The notes under the pieces were generated by a model. That model saw only the letters and a program-made list of their open reading frames with translations. It had not been told where the DNA came from and did no database searches. Of a stretch of DNA of 64,000 bases, positions 54,601-62,544 are shown piece after piece (the first letter of the stretch is position 1; each line of letters opens with the position of its first letter). The stretch is from Paeniglutamicibacter antarcticus_C (GTDB lineage Bacteria > Actinomycetota > Actinomycetes > Actinomycetales > Micrococcaceae). The stretch lies in NCBI RefSeq assembly GCF_039544305.1, contig NZ_BAABLK010000035.1, positions 52,937 through 116,936 of the forward strand. The letters are read 5' to 3'. A program made the position numbers and the translations under genes.

Positions 54601-55460
54601 GCGGTGAGCTTGTTGGCCCGTGCGCGCTTGATCAGGGTCTCGTAGGCTTCCCAGAACCCGTTGAAGCTCAGGGTCTCCGCAGCCTTGATGTTCGGCACGG
54701 CAAGCATGCGCGATCCATCGGGCTTGGGAATGTCGATGGCGATGCCGAAGTTTACGTGCGCTGGCTGGACGGCGGTGGGCTTGCCATCGACCTCCGCGTA
54801 GGTGACATTCTGCGAGGGGAAGAGCTTCAGCGCGCGGACCACGGCAAAGCCGATGATGTGGGTGAAGGAGATCTTTCCGCCGCGGGCGCGCTTGAGGTGG
54901 TTGTTGATGACCACGCGGTTATCGATCAGTGCCTTGGCAGGGACGGCGCGGACCGTGGTGGCCGTCGGTACGGTGAGGCTGGCTTCCATGTTGGTGGCGA
55001 TGGCCTTGGCCGGGCCACGCAGCGGGGTACGCTTTTCCTCACCGGATGCCGAAGGCGAGGCGGCCTTGGGAACCTGGGCCGGGATCGGCTGGGACTTGGT
55101 TGCCGGGGTCGGGTCGGACTTGGTTGGCGGGGTTGTTTCGGCAGGTACACGCGGGAGTGAAGCCGTGGGAGGGGTGCTGGTGGAGTCCTCGGGCGTGTCC
55201 CCGGAGGTGTCAACGACACGGGCCTGGGTTGCCGAGCGCGGTACCGCCGTAGCGGCCTCCTGCGCGGAGGAAGGTGCCGGGGACGCTGCCGGGGCGGCTG
55301 GGGCCCCGGGGGTCTGGCCGGCATCGAGGGACGCGAATATGTCCCACCATTTCTTGTCTACCGAGTTCTTGTCCTTGAGGAACTGCTGGTACAGCTCATC
55401 AACTAGCCATTCGTTCCCGCCGAACTCTTCGGTGAGTCGGTGGTGCGATTGATCTGGCAC
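51663..55460 (-). CDS. kgd: Multifunctional 2-oxoglutarate decarboxylase/dehydrogenase E1-E2 fusion
   Basis: This 1265-residue actinobacterial enzyme acts in the TCA cycle: the E1 (ThDP) part decarboxylates 2-oxoglutarate, and the E2-like N-terminal domain transfers succinyl groups. It begins with an E1-type N-helix (TEEFGGNEWLVDELYQQFL), then a Pro/Ala/Thr linker (about 50-150), then the acyltransferase domain with YDHRVIQGAGSG (HxxxDG reads HRVIQG, as in mycobacterial Kgd), then the E1 domain with GMAHRGRLNVL, HGDAAFAGQGVVGE and NGDEPE. No lipoyl domain is seen, as in Corynebacterium OdhA. The GTG at 55460 has AAGAGG about 9 bases upstream. Confidence 0.95.
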   Translation of the reverse strand: MPDQSHHRLTEEFGGNEWLVDELYQQFLKDKNSVDKKWWDIFASLDAGQTPGAPAAPAASPAPSSAQEAATAVPRSATQARVVDTSGDTPEDSTSTPPTASLPRVPAETTPPTKSDPTPATKSQPIPAQVPKAASPSASGEEKRTPLRGPAKAIATNMEASLTVPTATTVRAVPAKALIDNRVVINNHLKRARGGKISFTHIIGFAVVRALKLFPSQNVTYAEVDGKPTAVQPAHVNFGIAIDIPKPDGSRMLAVPNIKAAETLSFNGFWEAYETLIKRARANKLTADDYAGTTSSLTNPGGIGTVHSVPRLSKGQATIVGVGALEYPAEFRGSSEKTVALQGVGKTITLTSTYDHRVIQGAGSGEFLKIVESLLLGEQGFYDEIFEALRIPYEPVRWAVDNQVDIDLQINKIARIQQLIHSYRVRGHLMADTNPLEYVQRRHPDLDIQTYGLTLWDLDREWVTGGFGGKDRLLLRDILGVLRDAYCRTIGIEYMHIQDPVERTWFQDKLEHPYTKPTREEQLRILAKLNSAEAFETFLQTKFVGQKRFSLEGGESLIPLLDGVLSDAADTGFDEVAIGMAHRGRLNVLTNIAGKTYAQVFREFEGTATAGTVQGSGDVKYHLGTEGSFTSDSGNQTKVYLAANPSHLEAVDPILEGIVRAKQDRDKSKGSKVLPILVHGDAAFAGQGVVGETLSLSQLEGYKTGGTIHVIVNNQVGFTTAPSDSRSSVYATDVAKQVQAPVFHVNGDEPESVVHVAQLAFAYRQRFNKDVVIDMVCYRRRGHNEGDDPSMTQPMMYNLIEAKRSARKLYTEALVGRGDITQEEADQALLDYQQRLERVFAETHAAQTSPIPVITPGTSAIHDLELPAAQREDEAAPNTVVPDTAITAETLGEIGAAHLAIPEDFTVHPKLKVLLERREKMSREGGIDWGMAEIAALGALSMEGVPVRLAGQDSRRGTFVQRHAVFHDRLNGNEWYPLLNLSEDQAKLWIYDSPLSEYAALGFEYGYSVERPDALVIWEAQFGDFVNGAQTVIDEFVSSAEQKWGQRSSLVMMLPHGYEGQGPDHSSARIERFLQMCAENNMVVAQPSTGANHFHLLRRQAYARPRKPLVIFTPKQLLRLKAAASAVEDFTTGTFQEAIPDTTNLNPAEVDRVLLVSGRLYYDLDAARAKANDTKTAIVRVEQLYPLPATQIAAEVAKYPNAEIVWAQDEPANQGPWPFVGLNLPAELGKTVRLVSRKASAATSTGTHKRHEIQQSQLISDAFTR

Positions 55461-55929
55461 GGTATAACGCCTCTTCTCCCTGAATTTCCGTTTGTCCAAG
55501 CGCCGCCGCGGGGGTAAGCCACACGGGGGCATACTTCTGGACCTGCTTAGTAGTCTAGTGACAAATCGACTCCGAATGGGAACCTATGAGCCGGGGGTCA
55601 CACCCCGGGCGCGTCGAACGGTGATCTGGGCGACGGACCCACACCCCGGTTCCCCGATGGTGATCCTTTCGCCCGGGCGTGGCTGTCCGCCGCGCCGCAA
55701 ACAGCATGTGTCCACGTCGTGGTTCGGATACACTGGCAATGTTATGGACAGCCACTCTCTGTGCCGGCCAGTCGTGAAATCACGCGGTGCCGGCCACACA
55801 TGTCATTGCCCGCCCGACTCAGCCTCCCTTTCGGAGCCTTCTTGTTGGGACGGCACACACCTTGGATTCGCGGGCCCGGGCTCTGAAGCCCCCCGCCTCC
55901 CGAGCCCTTCCGGGTCGGTGAGCCACTAG
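55461..55929. other. Intergenic between kgd and CNNM genes
   Basis: This 469-base gap holds divergent promoters presumably, but no gene or clear operator. A possible -10-like TACACT at 55729-55734 was noted without a convincing -35. Confidence 0.4.
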
Positions 55930-57285
55930 ATGGAATGGTTGCTTCTGGCCATTGGCCTGTTGCTGGTCCTGGGCACCGGGTTCTTCGTTGCCGTCGAGTT
56001 CTCCCTTGTCGCACTGGACCAGGCGAACGTCCAGCAGGCCGTCGACGCCGGGGACACCAAGGCAGTGGCCCTGCTGCACTGCCTCAAATCGCTCTCCACC
56101 CAACTTTCCTCATGCCAACTGGGCATCACGCTGACCACCTTGCTGACCGGCTACGTCATCGAACCCTCGGTGGGCAAGCTTCTCCAAGGCCCCATGATTG
56201 GACTGGGCCTGGGGGATTCGGCTGTTCCGGTGAGCCTGATCGTGGCGATGCTGCTTGCCACGCTGCTCTCGATGGTCATCGGCGAACTGGTTCCCAAGAA
56301 CCTGGCGATCGCCAAGGCCTACGACATCGGGCGCGCCGTGGCACGCCCGCAATTGATCTTCACCGCCATTTTCAAGCCGGCGATCCTGCTGCTCAACGGA
56401 TTTTCCAACAAGGTGCTGCACCTCTTTGGCCTGGAGGTCAAGGAGGAGATCTCCGGGGCGCGTTCACCGGCCGAGCTGGTCTCCCTGGTGCGCCGCAGCG
56501 CGGCCATGGGCACCCTGGACAAGGACGCGGCGCTGTTCGTTGACCGCACCGTGCGCTTCTCCGAGCGCTCGGCAGCCGACGTGATGACCCCGCGCATCCA
56601 CATGCAGACCATCGAGCACACAGCCCACGTCCACGAGGTCATCGAGCTGGCCAAGGAAACCGGGTACTCCCGGTTCCCGGTCACCGACGGGTCCTCGGAC
56701 GAGATCAAGGGCGTCTGCCACGTCAAGACGATCATTGCCATCCCGCGCGACAAGCGCGCTGGCAAGGAGGTCGGGGAGAACAAGTCCCCGGTGATCTTCG
56801 TGCCGGAGACCGTACACCTGGATACGTTACTGGTGCAGTTGCGCGGAGCGAGCCTGCAGATGGCCATCGTGCTTGATGAGTATGGCGGAACCGCCGGAAT
56901 GGTGACATTGGAAGACCTGGTGGAGGAAATCGTCGGCGAGGTCGCCGATGAACACGACGAGGCGTTGCCCGAGGTGCGCCAGCTGCCCGACGGCTCCTGG
57001 ATGATCCCCGGGATGTTCCGTCCCGACCAGCTCAACGAGCTCATCGGTGAGGTCGAGATCCCCGACGACGCCGCCTACGAGACGGTGGGCGGGTTTGTGA
57101 TGGCCGAACTGGGCCGGATCGCCTTCCTCGGCGACGAGGTGGACACCGAGGGCGGGATGTTCGCGGTCACCGCGCTGGAGCGCAGGCGCATCGCCGAGCT
57201 GCACTTCGTGCCGCGTCCGCCCGCCTCGGCGGCCAGCGCCTCCTCGGCAGCCAGCCCAGACGAGGCACGGGGGTCACGGGCATGA
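55930..57285 (+). CDS. CNNM/CorC-type membrane protein with CBS domains
   Basis: This 451-residue protein of the HlyC/CorC family has a DUF21 membrane domain (about residues 1-190, with GTGFFVAVEFSLVALDQ and GELVPKNLAIAKAY), a CBS pair (about 205-335, with ADVMTPRIHM and MAIVLDEYGGTAGMVTLEDLVEEIVGE), and a CorC/HlyC C-terminal domain (about 350-430). Relatives are linked with Mg or Co ion transport. The next gene overlaps by ATGA and encodes a related protein, so they may form a heteromer. Confidence 0.9.
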   Translation: MEWLLLAIGLLLVLGTGFFVAVEFSLVALDQANVQQAVDAGDTKAVALLHCLKSLSTQLSSCQLGITLTTLLTGYVIEPSVGKLLQGPMIGLGLGDSAVPVSLIVAMLLATLLSMVIGELVPKNLAIAKAYDIGRAVARPQLIFTAIFKPAILLLNGFSNKVLHLFGLEVKEEISGARSPAELVSLVRRSAAMGTLDKDAALFVDRTVRFSERSAADVMTPRIHMQTIEHTAHVHEVIELAKETGYSRFPVTDGSSDEIKGVCHVKTIIAIPRDKRAGKEVGENKSPVIFVPETVHLDTLLVQLRGASLQMAIVLDEYGGTAGMVTLEDLVEEIVGEVADEHDEALPEVRQLPDGSWMIPGMFRPDQLNELIGEVEIPDDAAYETVGGFVMAELGRIAFLGDEVDTEGGMFAVTALERRRIAELHFVPRPPASAASASSAASPDEARGSRA

Positions 57286-58349
57286 ACGAGATTGCCGGCC
57301 TGATCTGGCTGATCATCCTGTTGCTGGGCAACGCTTTCTTCGTTGCCTCCGAGTTCGCGGTGATGTCCGCGCGCCGTTCCCAGATCGAGCCGTTGGCCGA
57401 TGCCGGGGACAAACGCGCGATCCGTGCACTGAAGGCCATGGAGCAGGTCTCCATCATGCTCGCGGTGTGCCAACTGGGCATTACCGTGTGTTCGCTGCTG
57501 ATCCTGAACGTCGCCGAACCGGCGATCCACCACCTGTTGGCGGTGCCGCTGCAGTTCTTCGGGATCTCCGAGTCCCTGGCTTCAACCCTCGCGTTCCTGC
57601 TGGCCTTGGGGATCGTGACCTTCCTGCATGTGACCTTCGGGGAAATGGTTCCCAAGAACGTCTCCGTCTCGATGGCCGACAAGGCGGTGCTGATGCTGGC
57701 CGGGCCGCTGCTGGCGCTCTCGGTGCTGGTGCACCCGATCGTGGTCTCGCTGAACTGGGTCGCCAATTTGTTCCTGCACGCGATGAAGGTGGAGCCGGTC
57801 AATGAGGTGAACTCCGCGTTCACCGCCGCGGAGGTGCAGTCGATCATTGCCTCCTCCGCGCTCTACGGAACGCTTGAGCCCGATGACGCCCTGATGCTGC
57901 GCAAGGCCCTGGAATTCTCCAACCTCACCGCAGCAGGCACCATGGTCGCACGCGACCAGGTCGTCGCCCTGGAAACCGGGGCCACAGTGCAGGAGTTCGA
58001 ACGCACCGTGGGCCGGACCGGGTTCTCCCGGCTCATCATTTCCAGGGGCGGGGAATTCGTGGGCTACTGGCACATGAAGGACGTCATGGCGCTGCCCGAC
58101 GAGCGCTACCGCGCCCCGATCTCCGGGATCGAGCCCCGCCCCATGGGCGTGGTGGCCCCCGATACCGAAATCGAGGATGCCATGGAGCAGATGCGCGCCG
58201 ACGGCAAGCACCTGGCCCGCGTCGTGGATGCATCCGGTGCCACACTGGGGGTCCTGTTCCTCGAGGACGTGCTGGAACAGCTGGTCGGGGAGATCGATGA
58301 CCAGAACCAGAAGCGCGGCATCCGCAGGGAGAACCGCAGCGCCCAATAA
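57282..58349 (+). CDS. Second CNNM-type membrane protein with CBS domains
   Basis: This 355-residue paralogue has the DUF21 domain (GNAFFVASEFAVMSARRSQIE, FGEMVPKNVSVSMADKA) and one CBS pair, ending soon after LGVLFLEDVLEQLVGEI. It lacks the C-terminal CorC domain of its partner. It overlaps the upstream gene by ATGA (57282-57285) and was probably made with it as one ion-transport unit. The pair is common in actinobacteria. The substrate is not known. Confidence 0.9.
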   Translation: MNEIAGLIWLIILLLGNAFFVASEFAVMSARRSQIEPLADAGDKRAIRALKAMEQVSIMLAVCQLGITVCSLLILNVAEPAIHHLLAVPLQFFGISESLASTLAFLLALGIVTFLHVTFGEMVPKNVSVSMADKAVLMLAGPLLALSVLVHPIVVSLNWVANLFLHAMKVEPVNEVNSAFTAAEVQSIIASSALYGTLEPDDALMLRKALEFSNLTAAGTMVARDQVVALETGATVQEFERTVGRTGFSRLIISRGGEFVGYWHMKDVMALPDERYRAPISGIEPRPMGVVAPDTEIEDAMEQMRADGKHLARVVDASGATLGVLFLEDVLEQLVGEIDDQNQKRGIRRENRSAQ

Positions 58350-58364
58350 TGCGAACGACTCGCA
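58350..58364 (+). promoter_or_regulatory. Candidate Zur operator upstream of znuA
   Basis: TGCGA-ACGAC-TCGCA is a perfect-armed inverted repeat that starts on the base after the CNNM stop and lies 54 bases before the znuA ATG. Spacing fits the 7-1-7 symmetry of Fur/Zur boxes, but the sequence differs from the Streptomyces consensus, so it is only a candidate. Confidence 0.4.
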
Positions 58365-58418
58365 ATTGGGGTAGTCTGGTGTTTTAGGATTCCCCCCGAA
58401 AGGCCCAGCACACCCCGC

Positions 58419-59378
58419 ATGAACAAACCACTCCGCGTCCTCGCCCTGGCCACTTCCATGTTGCTTTTGGGCGGTTGCGCCGCCACGGCGCCGGCTAGCC
58501 CGGGGGGCACGGACGGGGGTGCGGTGCTTCGGGTGGTTGCCAGCACCTCTGTCTATGCCGAGGTGGCACGTGCGGTCGGCGGCTCCTCGGTCCAGGTCCA
58601 GGCGATCGTCGACAAGACCTCCCAGGACCCGCACTCCTACGAGGCCACGGCGCGCGACAAGCTTGCCCTGGCCAAGGCCGACGTCATCATCGCCAACGGC
58701 GGGGGATACGACCCGTTCATGGACGCGCTGGCCCAAGGGCTCACGCTGCCCGCCGGTGCGATGATCCACGCCGTCGATTTCCAGGAGGGGCACGAGAGTC
58801 CTGCCGACTCTACCGAAGGCAAGGATGCCGGGCACGGCGGCCACGACCACGGTGAGGGAAACGAGCACGTCTGGTACGACGTCCATACCGTCGGTGCGCT
58901 GGCCGAGGGGCTGGCGCAGGAATACTCGACGTTGATGCCCCAAAAGAGCGATGAATTCACGGCCTCCGCAGCGGCCTTCGAGGAAAGCATCGACTCACTA
59001 GGCGCATCGATCACGGACCTGCGGGCAGTGGCGAAGGGCAAGAAGTTCGCGATGACCGAACCGTTGGGCTTCTACCTGCTCACCGATGCCGGGATGACCG
59101 ACGGGACCCCGGAGGGAATGAGCGCCGCGATGGAAGCGGGCGAGGACGTGCCGCCGCTGCTGCTCAAGAGGCTCGGTGACGGGCTGGCTGCCGGGGAATA
59201 CTCGGTGCTGGCGGTGAACACGCAGACTTCCGGGCCGCAAACCGAGCAGGTCGCCACGATGGCCAAGGATGCCGGCGTCCCGGTGCTGGACCTGACCGAA
59301 ACCGTGCCCGAGGGCCATGACTACATCTCCTGGATGGGAACGAACGTGCAAGAACTCGAGGTGGCCCTTGGTCGCTAG
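58419..59378 (+). CDS. znuA: Zinc ABC transporter substrate-binding lipoprotein
   Basis: This 319-residue lipoprotein has the signal MNKPLRVLALATSMLLLGGC with the lipidated Cys at residue 20. Zinc-binding features are QDPHSYEATARDK near residue 70 and a His-rich loop HGGHDHGEGNEH near residues 145-155, followed by VWYDVHTV. The third ligand region reads TEPLGFYLL, with Glu where many have His. It is the first gene of znuA-znuC-znuB and is likely repressed by the Zur-type regulator encoded just downstream. Confidence 0.9.
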   Translation: MNKPLRVLALATSMLLLGGCAATAPASPGGTDGGAVLRVVASTSVYAEVARAVGGSSVQVQAIVDKTSQDPHSYEATARDKLALAKADVIIANGGGYDPFMDALAQGLTLPAGAMIHAVDFQEGHESPADSTEGKDAGHGGHDHGEGNEHVWYDVHTVGALAEGLAQEYSTLMPQKSDEFTASAAAFEESIDSLGASITDLRAVAKGKKFAMTEPLGFYLLTDAGMTDGTPEGMSAAMEAGEDVPPLLLKRLGDGLAAGEYSVLAVNTQTSGPQTEQVATMAKDAGVPVLDLTETVPEGHDYISWMGTNVQELEVALGR

Positions 59379-60228
59379 CACCAGCTCCGAAGCAATTGCC
59401 TCGAACCCGCCCGCCGGGGGTGGGCCGAAGGTCCAACCGGTGGTCAGCATGCGCAACGCCTCGCTGCGTTTTGGCGAGCGGCTGCTCTGGGACGGGTTGG
59501 ACCTGGACATCGCCGCGGGGGAATTCCTCGCGGTGCTGGGCCCCAACGGGTCGGGCAAGACCACGATGCTGCGCACCCTGATGGGTTTGCAGGAACTCTC
59601 CGGGGGAACCGTCAAGGTCGCCGGAAAGCCGGCGACCCGCGGATCGCGCCAGATCGGCGTCATCCCGCAGCAGCGATCCTTCGACAACAACACCCCGCTG
59701 CGGGCCCGCGACCTTGTCGCCCTGGGCATCGACGGACACAAATGGGGCATCAGGCTGGGCCGAGCCAAGATGCGTCGGCGCGTGGATGAGCTTCTTGAGC
59801 TCGTCGGCGCCACCGAATACGCGGAGCGGCCCATCGGGGTGCTCTCCGGCGGGGAACAGCAACGCCTGCGCGCAGCCCAGGCCCTGGCCGATGATCCGAG
59901 ACTGCTGCTGTGCGACGAGCCCTTGCTCTCCCTTGATTTGCACCACCAGCAGGCGGTCTCCTCGCTGATCCACCGCCAGGCCTGCGACCACGGTGCCGCG
60001 GTGGTCTTCGTGACCCACGAGATCAACCCGATCCTGCAATACGTGGACAGGGTGCTCTACCTGGCCGGCGGACGGTTCCACGTCGGTACCCCGGCGGAGG
60101 TCATGCGCTCCGAGGTGCTCTCCGAACTCTACGGTTCACCGATCGAGGTCTTTGAATCCAATGGCCGCATCGTCGTGGTGGGCATGCCCGAGACCGTCAA
60201 CCACGCCCACCCGCAGCAAGGAGCCTAG
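59368..60228 (+). CDS. znuC: Zinc ABC transporter ATP-binding protein
   Basis: This ABC ATPase of about 286 residues has Walker A GPNGSGKTTML, Q-loop IPQQRSFDN, the signature VLSGGEQQRLRAAQAL, Walker B LLCDEPLLSLDL and the switch FVTHEINPIL. I chose the TTG at 59368, which overlaps the end of znuA by 11 bases and has GAGGTGG upstream; the first about 25 residues are not conserved, so a later start (ATG at 59449) is possible. It powers the ZnuB permease. Confidence 0.9.
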   Translation: MVASTSSEAIASNPPAGGGPKVQPVVSMRNASLRFGERLLWDGLDLDIAAGEFLAVLGPNGSGKTTMLRTLMGLQELSGGTVKVAGKPATRGSRQIGVIPQQRSFDNNTPLRARDLVALGIDGHKWGIRLGRAKMRRRVDELLELVGATEYAERPIGVLSGGEQQRLRAAQALADDPRLLLCDEPLLSLDLHHQQAVSSLIHRQACDHGAAVVFVTHEINPILQYVDRVLYLAGGRFHVGTPAEVMRSEVLSELYGSPIEVFESNGRIVVVGMPETVNHAHPQQGA

Positions 60229-60233
60229 GAACC

Positions 60234-61112
60234 ATGGACTTTTCCGATTTCTGGAACACCGTCTTCAGCTTCCAGGACTATGCGCAGATCCTGCCGCTGG
60301 TGTCCAACTCGTTGATCGCCGGCGCGCTGCTGGGCCTGGTCGGCGGCATGATCGGCATCTTCGTGATGATGCGCGACATGGCCTTTGCCGTGCACGGCAT
60401 CGCCGAGCTCTCCTTCGCCGGGGCGGCCTTTGCGCTGCTGATCGGTGCCAACGTGGTGATCGGATCGCTGGTCGGATCCGTGTTTGCCGCACTGGTGCTG
60501 GGATTGATGGGGGCCGCGGCCAAGGACCGCAACTCCATCATCGGGGTGCTGATGCCCTTTGGCCTGGGCCTGGGGATCTTGTTCCTGGCGCTGTACCAGG
60601 GCCGCAGCGCGAACAAGTTCGGGCTGCTCACCGGCCAGATCGTTGCCGTTGACACGGTCCAGCTGGGCCTGCTGGCGGTTTGCTCGGTGATCGTGATGGT
60701 GGCGCTGGTTGCCATGTGGCGCCCGCTGACCTTCATTTCCGTCGACCCCGCCGTGGCTGCTGCGCGCGGGGTGCCCGCCGGACGGCTCTCGGTGGCCTTC
60801 ATGGTGGTCCTGGGCCTGGCCGTCGCGCTGTCGATCCAGGTGGTCGGTGCGTTGTTGGTGCTTTCCCTGTTGATCACGCCGGCGGCCGCGGCCATGAAGG
60901 TGGCCGCCAACCCGGTGGTGACCGTGGTGCTCTCGGTGGCCTTCGCGATGACGTCGGTGGTCGGCGGGATCCTGCTGGCGCTGGCCGGGTCGCTGCCGAT
61001 CAGCCCGTACGTCACCACGATCTCGTTCCTGATCTACGTCATCTGCCGTCTCGTTGCCTGGCGGCGGGAGAAGGTACGGCATTCGGAAACGACCCTGGCA
61101 ATAGCGGCGTAA
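60234..61112 (+). CDS. znuB: Zinc ABC transporter permease
   Basis: This 292-residue ABC-3 family permease has about eight hydrophobic segments. The sequence MMRDMAFAVHGIAELSFAGAAFAL near residue 45 and VVGALLVLSLLITPAAAAM near residue 205 are typical of ZnuB/TroC. It starts 5 bases after the znuC stop. The Zur-type gene converges on it 82 bases downstream. Confidence 0.93.
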   Translation: MDFSDFWNTVFSFQDYAQILPLVSNSLIAGALLGLVGGMIGIFVMMRDMAFAVHGIAELSFAGAAFALLIGANVVIGSLVGSVFAALVLGLMGAAAKDRNSIIGVLMPFGLGLGILFLALYQGRSANKFGLLTGQIVAVDTVQLGLLAVCSVIVMVALVAMWRPLTFISVDPAVAAARGVPAGRLSVAFMVVLGLAVALSIQVVGALLVLSLLITPAAAAMKVAANPVVTVVLSVAFAMTSVVGGILLALAGSLPISPYVTTISFLIYVICRLVAWRREKVRHSETTLAIAA

Positions 61113-61194
61113 GTTGGGCTACAAGTTGCTGGGGTACCTGCTCAACGTGCCCCGCGAACCCAGGGATGATGCGCGGTAGGCTGGCGTCAGGGGA

Positions 61195-61653
61195 TCAGCG
61201 CGATGACACGGGCAAGACGCTCTGCTCCGCGTCCTTGGCCACCGAACAGCCAGGGCACAGCCCGTAGATCTCCACGGTGTGCGTGGGATCGGTGAAGCCG
61301 TTTTCTTCGGCCACCCGGGCCGCCCATTTCTCCACTGCGGGAGCCTCGACCTCCACGGCTTTGCCGCAGATCCGGCACACCAGGTGGTGGTGGTGGTGCT
61401 CGATGACGCACTGGCGGTACATTGCCTCGCCCTCATTGTTGCGCAATACATCTACCAGCCCCTCCTCGGCCAGTGAGAGCAACAAGCGATAGACCGTGGC
61501 GAGGGAAACCTTGTCGCCCTCGTCGATCAGCCAACGGTGCAGTTCCTGCGCCGTCACGAAGTCATCGACCTGGCCCAATGCCGCAGTCACGGCAATACGC
61601 TGCTTGGTCACCCGGATTTCGGGGACGCGTCGGGTGGTCGCAGGATTCGTCAT
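61195..61653 (-). CDS. zur: Fur-family regulator, Zur-like
   Basis: This 152-residue Fur-family repressor has the winged helix VTKQRIAVTAALGQVDDFVTAQ, the metal-binding HHHHHLVCRICGKAVEV near residue 85, and a second pair CPGC near the C-terminus (structural zinc). Its neighbours are the zinc importer genes, so zinc is the likely co-repressor. The ATG at 61653 has AAGGAG about 11 bases upstream and is preferred over a far upstream ATG. Confidence 0.88.
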   Translation of the reverse strand: MTNPATTRRVPEIRVTKQRIAVTAALGQVDDFVTAQELHRWLIDEGDKVSLATVYRLLLSLAEEGLVDVLRNNEGEAMYRQCVIEHHHHHLVCRICGKAVEVEAPAVEKWAARVAEENGFTDPTHTVEIYGLCPGCSVAKDAEQSVLPVSSR

Positions 61654-61819
61654 CTGTTGAAGCACTCCTTGAAAGTTCGGCACGATGTGTCTCGTTGCGG
61701 GCAAGAGGACAGTTGGGGAGCTGCGGGACGCCGCGCCCACCACGGACACCTCGAGTTTACCAGCGGGGCCCGAAACGCGGGTCTTGGCAGCGTTGCGCTG
61801 CCCTGCCTAAGCTGGGGGC

Positions 61820-62497
61820 ATGGAGATCACCAAGTTCAACCACTCATGCATCCGCGTCCAATCCGGGCGACGGGCACTGCTCATTGACCCCGGCACCTTC
61901 TCCCCGGTGGCAGAGGCACTGGCGGGGGTCGAAGCGATCCTGGTGACGCACGAGCATCCCGACCACCTTGATTCAGACCCGGTGGTTGCCGCTCTGGCAG
62001 CGAACACCCAGCTGGTGCTCTACGCGCCGCCCTCGCTGGCCGAATCGCTGCGAGATGCCGCGGAGGTAGCCGGGATGCCAGACGCCGAGGCACGGATCCA
62101 TGGCGTCGGGCCAGGGACAAGCTTCGAAGCCGCGGGCCTTGAAGTCTCCACGCATGGAGGGTTCCACGCGCTGATCCACCACGCCTTGCCGACGGTGGCC
62201 AACATTGGGTACTTCATCGGCCGAAGGCTCTACCACCCGGGGGACAGCTACCAGGTGCCCGAGGGCATCGAGGTCTCCACGCTGCTGATACCGGCGCACG
62301 CACCGTGGGCCAAGATCGGGGAAACCATCGATTTCCTCTCGATGGTTGGTGCTGCGCAGAACTTTCCCATCCATGACGGACTGCTCAATGAGCGGGGCTT
62401 GGGGCTGATTGACGGGCATCTGGAGCGGGTCGCCGGTGAACACGGGATTTCCTACCGCCGTATCCCCAACGGAACGCCGGTGGACATCGAAGCCTGA
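61820..62497 (+). CDS. Metallo-beta-lactamase-fold metal-dependent hydrolase (UlaG-like)
   Basis: This 225-residue protein has the MBL zinc signature VTHEHPDHLD near residue 43, NHSCIRVQ at the start and a second ligand region around HGGFHALIHH and YHPGDSYQVPEG. The type matches UlaG/Tir-like hydrolases of actinobacteria; the substrate is not known. It stands alone between the zur gene and the converging cds1. Confidence 0.88.
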   Translation: MEITKFNHSCIRVQSGRRALLIDPGTFSPVAEALAGVEAILVTHEHPDHLDSDPVVAALAANTQLVLYAPPSLAESLRDAAEVAGMPDAEARIHGVGPGTSFEAAGLEVSTHGGFHALIHHALPTVANIGYFIGRRLYHPGDSYQVPEGIEVSTLLIPAHAPWAKIGETIDFLSMVGAAQNFPIHDGLLNERGLGLIDGHLERVAGEHGISYRRIPNGTPVDIEA

Positions 62498-62544
62498 TCC
62501 CGGCCTAAATAGCCCAGCCGGTTAGGTTGCCGGCGATGGTGCCC

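Noticed and set aside
52560..55160. 866-codon plus-strand frame
   Set aside because: Shadow of kgd, with no family motif.
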